Positions 1 through 7,524 of a DNA stretch of 64,000 nt are shown here, in pieces (the first letter of the stretch is position 1; each line of letters opens with the position of its first letter). Origin of the DNA: Fodinibacter sp038210185 (lineage in GTDB: Bacteria > Actinomycetota > Actinomycetes > Actinomycetales > Dermatophilaceae); NCBI GenBank assembly GCA_038210185.1, contig JBBQWX010000004.1, positions 3,173 through 67,172 on the forward strand, written 5' to 3'. The notes under the pieces are model-generated. The model had not been told where the DNA came from and did not search any database. It was given only the letters and a program-made list of their open reading frames with translations. Made by a program: the position numbers and the translations under genes.

Positions 1-146
1 CGGCGGCCGGGGGGGTGCAGCCGGGTGGGGTCGGCCCACCCGGCGGACAGGGCGGCGTCGAAGGTTTCGGCGGCGAGGGGGTGCAGGGGGCCTCGCGCGG
101 CGTCGAGCAGGCCGCTGACCTGCGGGTCGTACGGGGAGCGCGCCAC
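1..146 (-). CDS. Cysteine desulfurase-like protein, 5' end only
   Basis: Only the first ~48 codons lie in the window and the gene runs off its left edge. The translation (about residues 9-48) reads like the N-terminus of NifS/IscS-type class V aminotransferases of Actinobacteria: a LDAARGPLHP-like stretch, then GWADPTRLHPPGRR, where family members have a short N-terminal signature followed by a tyrosine/leucine-glycine-arginine turn. The start is taken as GTG at 146; the frame is open further upstream without an ATG, so the start is uncertain. It is divergent from ctaC, an arrangement I recall from other actinobacteria. The PLP lysine and persulfide cysteine would be outside the window, so activity cannot be judged. 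Confidence 0.55.
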   Translation of the reverse strand, partial: MARSPYDPQVSGLLDAARGPLHPLAAETFDAALSAGWADPTRLHPPGR

Positions 147-241
147 GCCTAGACGGTAGCGCTGCCCTGCCTGACTCCAGCGCAGGTGGTGCAGTAGGGT
201 TTGCACCTGTCCGTGACCTCCTCCAGACGAAGGGTGCAGCG

Positions 242-1144
242 GTGCGCCAGCACGACCTCTCATCGCCCCGACGTGGCCCGCGCCGCCTCGGTGCCGGTCT
301 CCTCATCGGTGCGCTGTCCGCCGCCGCCCTGAGCGGTTGCGCCGCGGGCAACCTGCGCGGTGACGCGTCCACCGGCTGGCTGCCGCCGGCCATCACCGAG
401 GGCGGCGAGACCGTGACCTCGCTGTGGATCGGTGCCTGGATCGCCGCCCTGGCGGTCGGTGTCCTCGTGTGGGGCCTGATCGGCTGGTGCGTCGTGGCGT
501 ACCGACGCAAGAAGGACGACAACGAGCTGCCCGTGCAGCTGCGCTACAACATCCCGATCGAGATCCTCTACACGGTGGTCCCGATCTTCATGGTCGTCGT
601 GCTCTTCTACTACACCGCTCGTGACTCCTCCGAGCTCACCGACACCTCGAAGCAGCCCGACGTCACGATCAACGTCATCGGCAAGCAGTGGAGCTGGGAC
701 TTCAACTACGTCGAGGAGGACGTCCACGAGACCGGCGAGCAGGCGATCCTGACCGGCGAGCCGGGCGCCGAGGAGACCATCCCGACGCTCTACCTGCCGG
801 TCGGCGAGCGGATCGAGTTCGTGCTCACGGCGCGTGACGTCATCCACTCGTTCTGGGTGCCCTCGTTCCTGCAGAAGATGGACACGATCCCCGGGCGGGT
901 CAACACCTTCCAGGTCGTACCGACCCAGGAGGGCACCTTCAAGGGCAAGTGCGCCGAGCTGTGCGGCACCTACCACTCGCACATGCTCTTCAACGTCAAG
1001 ATCGTCCCGCGTGCGGAGTACGAGCAGCACCTGGAAGACCTGCGCGCTGCGGGCCAGACCGGCCTGCTCAACAACACGCTCAGCCGCGAAGAGCTGATGA
1101 AGGATGCCGGCCCGGTCACCGACAGCATCGACGGAGGAAACTGA
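242..1144 (+). CDS. ctaC: Cytochrome c oxidase subunit II
   Basis: Carries electrons from cytochrome c (here the QcrC diheme domain) to the aa3 oxidase through the binuclear CuA centre on the outer face of the membrane. The N-terminus is a lipoprotein-type signal with LSGC at residues 30-33, so the mature protein is probably lipidated at Cys33. Two membrane segments follow (about 61-84 and 106-123), then a cupredoxin domain. CuA ligands are visible: the conserved His in the VIHSFWVP stretch and CAELCGTYHSHM near residues 237-248. Start is GTG with a purine-rich GAAGGG upstream. It heads the ctaC-ctaD-ctaF operon, with 2 bp to ctaD. The 300-residue length is normal for actinobacteria. Confidence 0.97.
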   Translation: MRQHDLSSPRRGPRRLGAGLLIGALSAAALSGCAAGNLRGDASTGWLPPAITEGGETVTSLWIGAWIAALAVGVLVWGLIGWCVVAYRRKKDDNELPVQLRYNIPIEILYTVVPIFMVVVLFYYTARDSSELTDTSKQPDVTINVIGKQWSWDFNYVEEDVHETGEQAILTGEPGAEETIPTLYLPVGERIEFVLTARDVIHSFWVPSFLQKMDTIPGRVNTFQVVPTQEGTFKGKCAELCGTYHSHMLFNVKIVPRAEYEQHLEDLRAAGQTGLLNNTLSREELMKDAGPVTDSIDGGN

Positions 1145-1146
1145 CG

Positions 1147-2913
1147 ATGAGTGCCGCCACCGACTCCACCATGCTCCGCACCGCGGCCGCACCGGCTCGC
1201 ACCCGCCGGCTCTCCAAGGGCGCCACGGTCGTCAAGTGGGTCACCACCACCGACCACAAGGTCATCGGCAACCTGTACTTCATCACCTCGTTCATCTGGT
1301 TCCTCCTGGCCGGGCTGATGGCGCTGGTGATCCGCGCCGAGCTCACCACCCCGGGGCTGCAGGTCGTCGACACCCCTGACCAGTACAACCAGATGTTCAC
1401 GATGCACGGCACGATCATGCTGCTGCTCTTCGCCACGCCGCTGTTCGCCGGGTTCGCCAACGCCCTGATGCCGCTGCAGATCGGGGCCCCCGACGTCTCC
1501 TTCCCGCGGCTGAACATGTTCGCGTACTGGCTCTACCTCTTCGGCGGGCTCATCGCCGGCGCGGGGTTCCTCACCCCGGGCGGCGCCGCAGCGTTCGGCT
1601 GGTTCGCCTACGCGCCGCTCTCGGACAACACCTACAGCCCCGGCCTGGGCGGCGACCTGTGGGTCTTCGGCTTGGCGCTGGGTGGTTTCGGCACGATCCT
1701 GGGTGCGGTCAACTTCATCACCACGATCCTGACCATGCGGGCGCCGGGCATGACCATGTTCCGGATGCCGCTCTTCACCTGGACCGTGCTCGTCACCTCG
1801 ATCCTGGTGCTGCTCATCTTCCCGGCCCTGGCCGCCGCGCTCTTCGCGCTCGGCGCCGACCGGCGGTTCGGGGCGCACGTGTTCGACCCGGCCAACGGCG
1901 GGCCGATCCTCTGGCAACACATCTTCTGGTTCTTCGGGCATCCAGAGGTCTACGTCATCGCCCTGCCCTTCTTCGGAATCATCTCCGAGGTGCTGCCCGT
2001 CTTCTCGCGCAAGCCGATCTTCGGATACAAGACCCTGGTCTACGCGACGATCGCCATCGCCGCCCTGTCGGTCAGCGTCTGGGCGCACCACATGTACGCC
2101 ACCGGGCAGGTGTTGCTGCCCTTCTTCGCGATCATGACGATGTTGATCGCCGTGCCCACCGGGGTGAAGTTCTTCAACTGGGTGGGCACGATGTGGGGCG
2201 GCAAGCTGACCTTCGAGACCCCGATGCTGTGGGCGCTGGGCTTCCTGGTCACCTTCTTGTTCGGTGGCCTGACCGGCGTCATCCTCGCCAGCCCGGCGCT
2301 GGACTTCCAGCTCTCCGACAGCTACTTCGTGGTGGCGCACTTCCACTACGTCGTCTTCGGCACGGTCGTCTTCGCGATGTTCGCCGGCTTCTACTTCTGG
2401 TGGCCCAAGTTCACCGGCCGGATGCTCGACGAGCGGCTCGGCAAGATTCACTTCTGGCTGCTGTTCATCGGGTTCCACACGACGTTCTTGGTGCAGCACC
2501 TCATCGGCATCCAGGGCATGCCCCGGCGCTACGCCGACTACCTGCCCGAGGACGGCTTCACCCTGGGAAACCGCATCTCGACGGCCGGCTCGGTCATCCT
2601 CGCGATCTCGATGATCCCGTTCTTCCTCAACGTGTGGAAGACCTGGCGCACGGCGCCGCTGGTCGAGACCGACGACCCGTGGGGCTACGGCGCGTCGCTG
2701 GAGTGGGCCACCTCGGGCCCGCCGCCGCGGCACAACTTCAACACGATGCCGCGGATCCGGTCCGAGCGTCCCGCCTTCGACCTGCACCACCCCCAGGCCG
2801 CTCCGGCCGGCCTGCACGACGAGGGAGTGGCCAGCGACAGCGGGCTGGTCTCTGCGCTCGGCCCGGCCGACCTGGGTGGCAACGCCTTCGTCGACGAGAA
2901 GAAGGAGCACTGA
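1147..2913 (+). CDS. ctaD: Cytochrome c oxidase subunit I
   Basis: Catalytic subunit of the aa3 oxidase: reduces O2 to water at the heme a3-CuB site and pumps protons. 588 residues with twelve hydrophobic segments. Diagnostic motifs are visible: the heme-a histidine context MHGTIM, the WFFGHPEVY segment containing the CuB histidine and the cross-linked tyrosine, the tandem histidines in VWAHHMYATG, and HFHYVVFG near the C-terminus carrying the heme ligands. The ATG at 1147 lies 2 bp after the ctaC stop and has GGAGG just upstream; the frame is open further upstream but overlaps ctaC there. The C-terminal ~90 residues are hydrophilic, as in other actinobacterial CtaD. Subunit III (ctaE) is encoded separately at 9584-10261. 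Confidence 0.98.
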   Translation: MSAATDSTMLRTAAAPARTRRLSKGATVVKWVTTTDHKVIGNLYFITSFIWFLLAGLMALVIRAELTTPGLQVVDTPDQYNQMFTMHGTIMLLLFATPLFAGFANALMPLQIGAPDVSFPRLNMFAYWLYLFGGLIAGAGFLTPGGAAAFGWFAYAPLSDNTYSPGLGGDLWVFGLALGGFGTILGAVNFITTILTMRAPGMTMFRMPLFTWTVLVTSILVLLIFPALAAALFALGADRRFGAHVFDPANGGPILWQHIFWFFGHPEVYVIALPFFGIISEVLPVFSRKPIFGYKTLVYATIAIAALSVSVWAHHMYATGQVLLPFFAIMTMLIAVPTGVKFFNWVGTMWGGKLTFETPMLWALGFLVTFLFGGLTGVILASPALDFQLSDSYFVVAHFHYVVFGTVVFAMFAGFYFWWPKFTGRMLDERLGKIHFWLLFIGFHTTFLVQHLIGIQGMPRRYADYLPEDGFTLGNRISTAGSVILAISMIPFFLNVWKTWRTAPLVETDDPWGYGASLEWATSGPPPRHNFNTMPRIRSERPAFDLHHPQAAPAGLHDEGVASDSGLVSALGPADLGGNAFVDEKKEH

Positions 2914-3760
2914 CCCGATGAAGGCCATGGAGCGGATCGGATCCCTCATCGGCGTCTTCGCCTTCACGGTGGCGGCGATCTACGGGTTCTGGACCTCGTC
3001 GACCGACCTGGGCATCGAGTGGGTCGGGGTCGTCGGCCTGATCCTGGGCGGCCTCCTCGGGTTCATGATCGCCTGGTACCTGTGGATGACGCGGCGCCGG
3101 CTCGAGCGCGACCCCTCCGACGACCCGCTGGGTGACATCGACGAGATCCAGGGCGAGTTCGGGTTCTTCAGCCCGCACAGCTGGTGGCCGCTGTTCCTCG
3201 CGATCGCCACGGCGACCTGTTTCCTCGGCCTCGCGGTCGGCTGGTGGATGTTCATCATCGGCGCGTTCTTCGCGGTCCCGGCGCTGGTCGGCTGGACCTT
3301 CGAGTACTGGAAGGGACAGCACGCGCTCTGACCCCGGCATGACCACGCAGGCGGGCCACCCGAGGGGAACCGGGTGGCCCGCCTCGCTGGTGCGGATCGG
3401 GCGCGGTCCGCCCCACCCGAGCTCGTGCAGGGTGTCCTCGTCGATGCCGAAGTGGTGGGCGATCTCGTGGACCACCGTCACCGCGATCTCCTCGCGCAGC
3501 TCCTCGTGGTCCTCGCACATCCTGCCCAGGGGTCCACGAAAGAGCGTGATCCGGTCCGGCAGCGAGCCCTGGTCCCACCAGGTGCCGCGCTCGGTGAGCG
3601 GGGTGCCCTCGTAGATGCCGAGCAGGTCGGGGTCGTCGGGCGGTGGCTCGGGCTCGACGAGGAAGACGACGTTGTCGAGCATGGCCATCAGCTCGCCCGG
3701 CACCTGGTCGAGGGCGTCCTGCACGATGGCGTCGAACTGCTCGTCGGTCAGCGGGTGCAC
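2738..3760 (-). CDS. Zincin-like metallopeptidase (DUF1025 type) lacking its expected stop; conserved core 3413-3760
   Basis: The first 116 residues form a complete small metallopeptidase-family protein: acidic N-terminus, VVFLVEPEPPPDDPDLLG, EGTPLTERG, DRITLFRGP, then the zinc motif VVHEIAHHFGID with a downstream aspartate, ending in LHELGW. In relatives the protein stops one or two residues after this point. Here the codon after LHELGWG is GGA, and the frame stays open for a further 224 codons through the terminator hairpin and antisense to all of ctaF and the end of ctaD. The extension has no recognisable domain and is rich in Arg/Asp/Glu, as expected of antisense coding in GC-rich DNA. 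I read it as stop loss (TGA to GGA) in a real gene, or a sequencing error. Start is GTG at 3760. Function of the family is not well defined. Confidence 0.65.
   Translation of the reverse strand: MHPLTDEQFDAIVQDALDQVPGELMAMLDNVVFLVEPEPPPDDPDLLGIYEGTPLTERGTWWDQGSLPDRITLFRGPLGRMCEDHEELREEIAVTVVHEIAHHFGIDEDTLHELGWGGPRPIRTSEAGHPVPLGWPACVVMPGSERVLSLPVLEGPADQRRDREERADDEHPPADREAEETGRRGDREEQRPPAVRAEEPELALDLVDVTQRVVGGVALEPAPRHPQVPGDHEPEEAAQDQADDPDPLDAQVGRRGPEPVDRRHREGEDADEGSDPLHGLHRVSAPSSRRRRRCHPGRPGRAQRPARCRWPLPRRAGRPERPGGGAGRRRDARTGSAASC
2918..3331 (+). CDS. ctaF: Cytochrome c oxidase subunit IV, actinobacterial type
   Basis: Small integral membrane subunit of the actinobacterial bcc-aa3 supercomplex, 137 residues. 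Four hydrophobic segments are visible as two pairs, separated by a charged loop with RRRLERDPSDDP. A tryptophan-rich FFSPHSWWPLF stretch near residue 85 is typical of CtaF. Start ATG 2918 is 4 bp after the ctaD stop; a second ATG lies nine bases downstream. It closes the ctaCDF operon and is followed by a strong hairpin (3351-3382). An open minus-strand frame, the run-on of the neighbouring metallopeptidase gene, covers it entirely. Confidence 0.94.
   Translation: MKAMERIGSLIGVFAFTVAAIYGFWTSSTDLGIEWVGVVGLILGGLLGFMIAWYLWMTRRRLERDPSDDPLGDIDEIQGEFGFFSPHSWWPLFLAIATATCFLGLAVGWWMFIIGAFFAVPALVGWTFEYWKGQHAL
3351..3382. terminator. Bidirectional hairpin terminator after ctaF
   Basis: A perfect 12-bp stem (GCGGGCCACCCG paired with CGGGTGGCCCGC) closes an 8-nt loop, 19 bp after the ctaF stop. 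It sits between convergent genes, so it could serve both. No clear U-tract follows. Oddly, the minus-strand metallopeptidase frame reads straight through it, which suggests that gene once ended before the hairpin. Confidence 0.75.
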
Positions 3761-3805
3761 GGCACCAGCCTGCCATTGCGCCGGGTCGAGGCCGCCTGCC
3801 GGTGG

Positions 3806-5254
3806 TCAGTGGCGCGGCGCCCGCAACCGTGACAACGAGGGTCCGTGCAGCGGGGCACCGCGCCAGCTCGCCGTGACCGCACCGTCCGCACAGCGCAGCA
3901 GCAGCGAGTGTGGGGTCTCGTGCGCGATGACGGTCGCCTCGAACACCTCAGCGGCCACCCAACCGCCGCTGGCCACCCAGGGTGCGGTGGCGGCATCCGG
4001 CCACCGACCGTCGGCGCAGGCGATGCGCAGCCGCTCACCGTCGTCGATGTCGAGCAGCCAGCCACCCTCGGCGCGGTGCACCACGACCGAGCGCAGCACC
4101 GGGTGCTCGGGGGTCGGCGTGTGCACGAAGGTCCATGGGCCGTCGGTGCTCGGCGCGGTGGTGGTGGACAGGCGTGCCGGTGTCGTGGCGGCGTTCAGGG
4201 CAGACCGGAGACGTTCCTGCGCAACGGGGTCGGGTGACAATGGTGTGTCGCGGAGGTGCGGGAGCAGCTCGTCCCAGACGGCGTCGAGCACGCCCTGGGT
4301 GTCCTCGGTGCATGCCGTGACGGTGACCACGAGGTCGAGGTGGGGCAGTACGAGGGCGAACTGGCCGTAGGCCCCGTCGGCCCGGAAGCCCCCGGGGTGG
4401 TTGCGCCACATCAGGTAGCCGTAGCCGGCCAGCCAGTCCGAGCTGCCGGGGTGGTGCGCGGTGTCCGCGAGGGCGCTCGACGCCGTGGCCACCCAACCGG
4501 CGGGAAGCACCTGGGTGCCCTGCCACGCACCGTCCTGGAGCAGCAACAGCCCGAGTCGGGCCACCGTCTCGGTGGTGACGTGCAGCCCGCTGAAGCCGAG
4601 GTCGCTTCCGGCCCAGGTGGTCCACACGGCGTTCTCGACCCCCAGCGGGTCGAGCAGTCGCGGGCCGAGGTAGTCGACGAGCCGCTGCTCTGTGCGGCGC
4701 TGCACGGCCAGGGCCAGCACCCGGCTGGCGCCGTTGTGGTAGAGGAACCGCGACCCGGGCTCCTCCTCGGGTTCGGTGGCGAGGAAGAGCGCCACGGACT
4801 CCTCGCCCCCACCGGCGAGTCCGGGCACGGTGTCGAGGGTGTCGGTGCGGTGACCGGTCGACATCCGCAGGCAGTCCTCGACAGTGAGGCGCGCGGCCCG
4901 CGGCCCGGCCACGGGGGCGGCCTCGGGAAAGACGTCGACGAGCCGCTCGTGCCGGTCGAGCAGCCCCTCGGCCTCCGCGAACGCCGCTGCCATCGCCAGG
5001 AGGGTCTTGCTCACCGAGTAGACCAGCCGGATGCCGTCGCGCGGCCAGGGCTCCCAGGCGCCCTCGGCCACCACGTGCCCGTGCCGGATGACGACCACCG
5101 CGTGCGGCTCGTTACCCTCCCGCTCCCAGCGGCGCACCATCGCACGCACCGCCTCGCACGGGACACCCTGCTCCTCGGGAGCGCACCGCGGCAACGGGGC
5201 GACCGACGAGGCAGGGGGTGTGGCGGTGGAGGACGGCTCGGGCACGCGTCTCAC
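3806..5254 (-). CDS. Serine hydrolase, beta-lactamase/class C family
   Basis: 482 residues with the serine beta-lactamase-like/penicillin-binding fold. The SxxK motif is SVSK at about residues 80-83 (nucleophile Ser80, Lys83) and the second motif YHN is at 172-174. The C-terminal third (about 380-482) is an extra beta-rich domain seen in many class C esterases. No signal peptide is evident, so it may be cytoplasmic or use a different start. Start chosen as GTG 5254, with GTG 5245 as an alternative; the frame is open further upstream but would run into the divergent DUF167 gene. Probable activity is on esters, D-amino-acid peptides or amides; the substrate cannot be inferred. It is monocistronic, with no clear functional neighbour. 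Confidence 0.85.
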   Translation of the reverse strand: MRRVPEPSSTATPPASSVAPLPRCAPEEQGVPCEAVRAMVRRWEREGNEPHAVVVIRHGHVVAEGAWEPWPRDGIRLVYSVSKTLLAMAAAFAEAEGLLDRHERLVDVFPEAAPVAGPRAARLTVEDCLRMSTGHRTDTLDTVPGLAGGGEESVALFLATEPEEEPGSRFLYHNGASRVLALAVQRRTEQRLVDYLGPRLLDPLGVENAVWTTWAGSDLGFSGLHVTTETVARLGLLLLQDGAWQGTQVLPAGWVATASSALADTAHHPGSSDWLAGYGYLMWRNHPGGFRADGAYGQFALVLPHLDLVVTVTACTEDTQGVLDAVWDELLPHLRDTPLSPDPVAQERLRSALNAATTPARLSTTTAPSTDGPWTFVHTPTPEHPVLRSVVVHRAEGGWLLDIDDGERLRIACADGRWPDAATAPWVASGGWVAAEVFEATVIAHETPHSLLLRCADGAVTASWRGAPLHGPSLSRLRAPRH

Positions 5255-5307
5255 CCTAGGGGGCGGTCCACCGGTGGCGGTGTGAGCCGGGCTGGCACGA
5301 TGAGTGC

Positions 5308-5595
5308 GTGCGAGTGAGCGTGCGGGTGCGCCCCGGGGCCTCCAGGACGCGCGTCGGGGGCCGCTGGGGCGACGAGGAGGTGCCCTTGACACTCGGGGTG
5401 TCCGTCTCCGCCAGGGCGGTCGACGGGGCTGCCACGGCCGCCGTGCTGGCGGCGGTGGCGCAGGCGTTCGGCGTCCGGGCCCGCGACGTCTCCCTGGTGT
5501 CGGGGCACCGCTCGCGCACCAAGGTGCTCGAGGTCGCCATGGCCGACGAGGTCGAGGCTCGCACGACCCTGCACCGTCTTCTCGCCGCCCCCTGA
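5308..5595 (+). CDS. DUF167 (YggU-family) protein
   Basis: 95 residues matching the DUF167/UPF0235 family: the opening VSVRVRPGASRTRVGG is the family signature, followed by VSARAVDGAATAAVLAAVAQAFG and VSLVSGHRSRTKVLEV. The fold is a small alpha/beta domain of unknown function. Start is GTG at 5308; an overlapping ATG at 5300 is out of frame and ends after five codons. It diverges from the serine hydrolase, with 53 bp between the starts. It is followed by an interspersed palindromic element and then a terminator hairpin, so it is probably a single-gene transcript. Confidence 0.88.
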   Translation: MRVSVRVRPGASRTRVGGRWGDEEVPLTLGVSVSARAVDGAATAAVLAAVAQAFGVRARDVSLVSGHRSRTKVLEVAMADEVEARTTLHRLLAAP

Positions 5596-5605
5596 CCCCC
5601 CGAGA

Positions 5606-5675
5606 CCGCGAAGTCAGGAGCACTTCGCCGGCTCAGGGTCGTATGGGGCCCTGACTTGGCGAAGTGCTCCTGACT
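5606..5675 (-). repeat. Interspersed ~70-bp palindromic element, copy A
   Basis: Intergenic element after the DUF167 stop. The outer arms GTCAGGAGCACTTCGCC and GGCGAAGTGCTCCTGAC are exact reverse complements, with a second internal dyad (TCAGGG / CCCTGA). Its reverse complement aligns with the element at 17423-17492 over 70 positions with 62 identities, so the two copies lie in opposite orientation about 11.8 kb apart. No coding capacity of its own; it resembles REP/BIME or MITE-like dispersed palindromes. It could fold as a long RNA hairpin in transcripts reading in either direction. Confidence 0.8.
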
Positions 5676-5701
5676 CCGCAGGCATGTGGCGGGGGGTAAG
5701 C

Positions 5702-5739
5702 GGAAGGGCCGCGCTCCCCACGGGATGCGCGGCCCTTCC
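5702..5739. terminator. Bidirectional terminator between DUF167 and qcrB
   Basis: A 13-bp perfect stem (GGAAGGGCCGCGC with GCGCGGCCCTTCC) with a 12-nt loop, followed on the + strand by TTT. It lies 15 bp beyond the qcrB stop, so it can end both the + strand DUF167 transcript and the - strand ctaE-qcrCAB operon. Confidence 0.8.
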
Positions 5740-5754
5740 TTTGGTGCAGCGGGC

Positions 5755-7524
5755 TCAGCGCCGGCCGGCAGGCTCCCCGGAGTCGACCTCGTCGGTCTCG
5801 GCCGCCTCGATCGCCCGCACCCCACCGACGAGGGAGGGTTCGATGGCCTCGTGCTCGGAGCCGTGGTGCTGTGCCGCCGCGAGCTCGGCGGGGGTGACCG
5901 GGTTGACGGCGTCGGCGAAGTAGAACCGTGAGAGCCGGGCGCGGCGGCGGTCGCCGCGCTTGACCTTGCGCGCCACGCCGTTCTCGTCGACAGCCGCCTC
6001 GATCTCGAGCGGCGCGACGGACTCGTGCTGCACCAGCAGCCACTGGTCGGGGGTGGCCTCGGTGTCATGGCGCTCGAAGTACTTGCCGTCGGGTGTGCGC
6101 ACGATGGTGCCGGTCTCGCGGCCGTGCAGCACGGTGTCGCGGTCGCGACGCTGCAGCGACAGGCAGATCCGCTTGGTCACCCAGAAGGCGATGGGCGGGA
6201 GCACGAAGAACCCGATGCGGAAGAACCAGGTGAGGTCGTTGATCGACATACCGAGCTTGATCGCCATGATGTCGTTGCCGGAGGCGAAGAGCAGGACGGA
6301 GTACATGGTGATGCCGGCCATCCCGATACCGGTTCGCACCGGGTTGTTGCGCGGGCGGTCGAGGAGGTGGTGCTCGCGGTCGTCGCCGGTGACCCAGCGT
6401 TCGACGAACGGGTAGGCCCCGAGGACGATGTAGACCAGGGGCAGCAGGATCAGGGCACCCGGCATGATGTTCAGCGACAGGGTGAACCCGAAGATCTCGA
6501 ACTCCAGCCAGCCCGGCAGCAGACGCAGCGCGCCGTCGGCGAAGCCCATGTACCAGTCCGGCTGGGCGCCGGCGGTGACCGGCGACGGGTCGTAGGGTCC
6601 GTAGGCCCACACCGGGTTGATCTGCACCAAGGCCGAGATGGCCGCGATGACGCCGAAGACGATGAAGAAGAAGCCACCGGCCTTGGCGGCGTACACCGGC
6701 ATCACCGGGTAGCCGACCACGTTGTCGTTGGTGCGACCCGGGCCGGGGAACTGGGTGTGCTTCTGCACGAACACCAGCCCGATGTGCGCCGTGAAGAGCC
6801 CGATCAGGAGCGCAGGGATCAGCAGCACGTGCGCGCTGTAGAGCCGGGGGATGATCATCTCGCCCGGGAAGGGCCCACCGAAGATCGCGAAGACGAGGTA
6901 GGAGCCGATGACCGGGGCGGTCTGCACGAAGCCGGCCATGGCGCGCAGGCCGGTGCCGGAGAGCAGGTCGTCGGGGAGGGAGTAGCCCGCGAAGCCCTCG
7001 ATGATGGCCAGGAGGGCGAGCACGCTGCCGATGACCCAGTTGATCTCGCGGGGCTTGCGGAAGGCGCCGGTGAAGAACACCCGGAACATGTGGACCACGA
7101 GGGCGACGATGAACAACAGCGCGGCCCAGTGGTGGATCTGCCGGACGATCAGGCCGCCCTTGATGTCGAAGGAGATGTTCAGCGTCGAGGCGAACGCCTC
7201 GGACATGCTGACCCCGCGCAACGGCACGTAGGAGCCGTCGTAGACGGTGTGCCCGGCGCTGGGGACGAACCAGAAGGTGAGGAAGGCGCCGGTCAGCAGA
7301 CAGATGATCATCGAGTACATGGCGATCTCGCCGAGCATGAACGACCAGTGGTCGGGGAAGACCTTCTTCATGAGGTAGCCGACCGGCTTGGCCGCGCCGG
7401 TGCGGTCGTCGACCCAGCCGCTGACGCCGCCGATGCGCCGGGCCGCCCCCGAAGGCGGTGCCTCGGCGGGGGTGTCGCCCTCGCGCAGGGTGTCCGCGGG
7501 ACGAGGGGTGGTGTCGGTGCTCAT
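5755..7524 (-). CDS. qcrB: Cytochrome bc1 complex cytochrome b subunit
   Basis: 589 residues; holds hemes bL and bH and the quinol oxidation and reduction sites of the bcc complex. About eight to nine membrane segments; the heme-binding region is visible as RQIHHWAALLFIVALVVHMFRVFF and the later SAHVLLIPALLIGLFTAHIGL, and the quinol-site PDWYMGFADG (PEWY equivalent) is present. Actinobacterial QcrB carries a long cytoplasmic C-terminal tail, seen here from about residue 430. Start is ATG 7524, overlapping the qcrA stop by 4 bp (ATGA), implying coupled translation. Last gene of the ctaE-qcrC-qcrA-qcrB operon. Confidence 0.97.
   Translation of the reverse strand: MSTDTTPRPADTLREGDTPAEAPPSGAARRIGGVSGWVDDRTGAAKPVGYLMKKVFPDHWSFMLGEIAMYSMIICLLTGAFLTFWFVPSAGHTVYDGSYVPLRGVSMSEAFASTLNISFDIKGGLIVRQIHHWAALLFIVALVVHMFRVFFTGAFRKPREINWVIGSVLALLAIIEGFAGYSLPDDLLSGTGLRAMAGFVQTAPVIGSYLVFAIFGGPFPGEMIIPRLYSAHVLLIPALLIGLFTAHIGLVFVQKHTQFPGPGRTNDNVVGYPVMPVYAAKAGGFFFIVFGVIAAISALVQINPVWAYGPYDPSPVTAGAQPDWYMGFADGALRLLPGWLEFEIFGFTLSLNIMPGALILLPLVYIVLGAYPFVERWVTGDDREHHLLDRPRNNPVRTGIGMAGITMYSVLLFASGNDIMAIKLGMSINDLTWFFRIGFFVLPPIAFWVTKRICLSLQRRDRDTVLHGRETGTIVRTPDGKYFERHDTEATPDQWLLVQHESVAPLEIEAAVDENGVARKVKRGDRRRARLSRFYFADAVNPVTPAELAAAQHHGSEHEAIEPSLVGGVRAIEAAETDEVDSGEPAGRR

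Noticed and set aside
3806..5623. Longer N-terminus of the serine hydrolase beginning at 5623
   Set aside because: The extra 123 codons are antisense to the complete DUF167 gene and its palindrome and show no domain.
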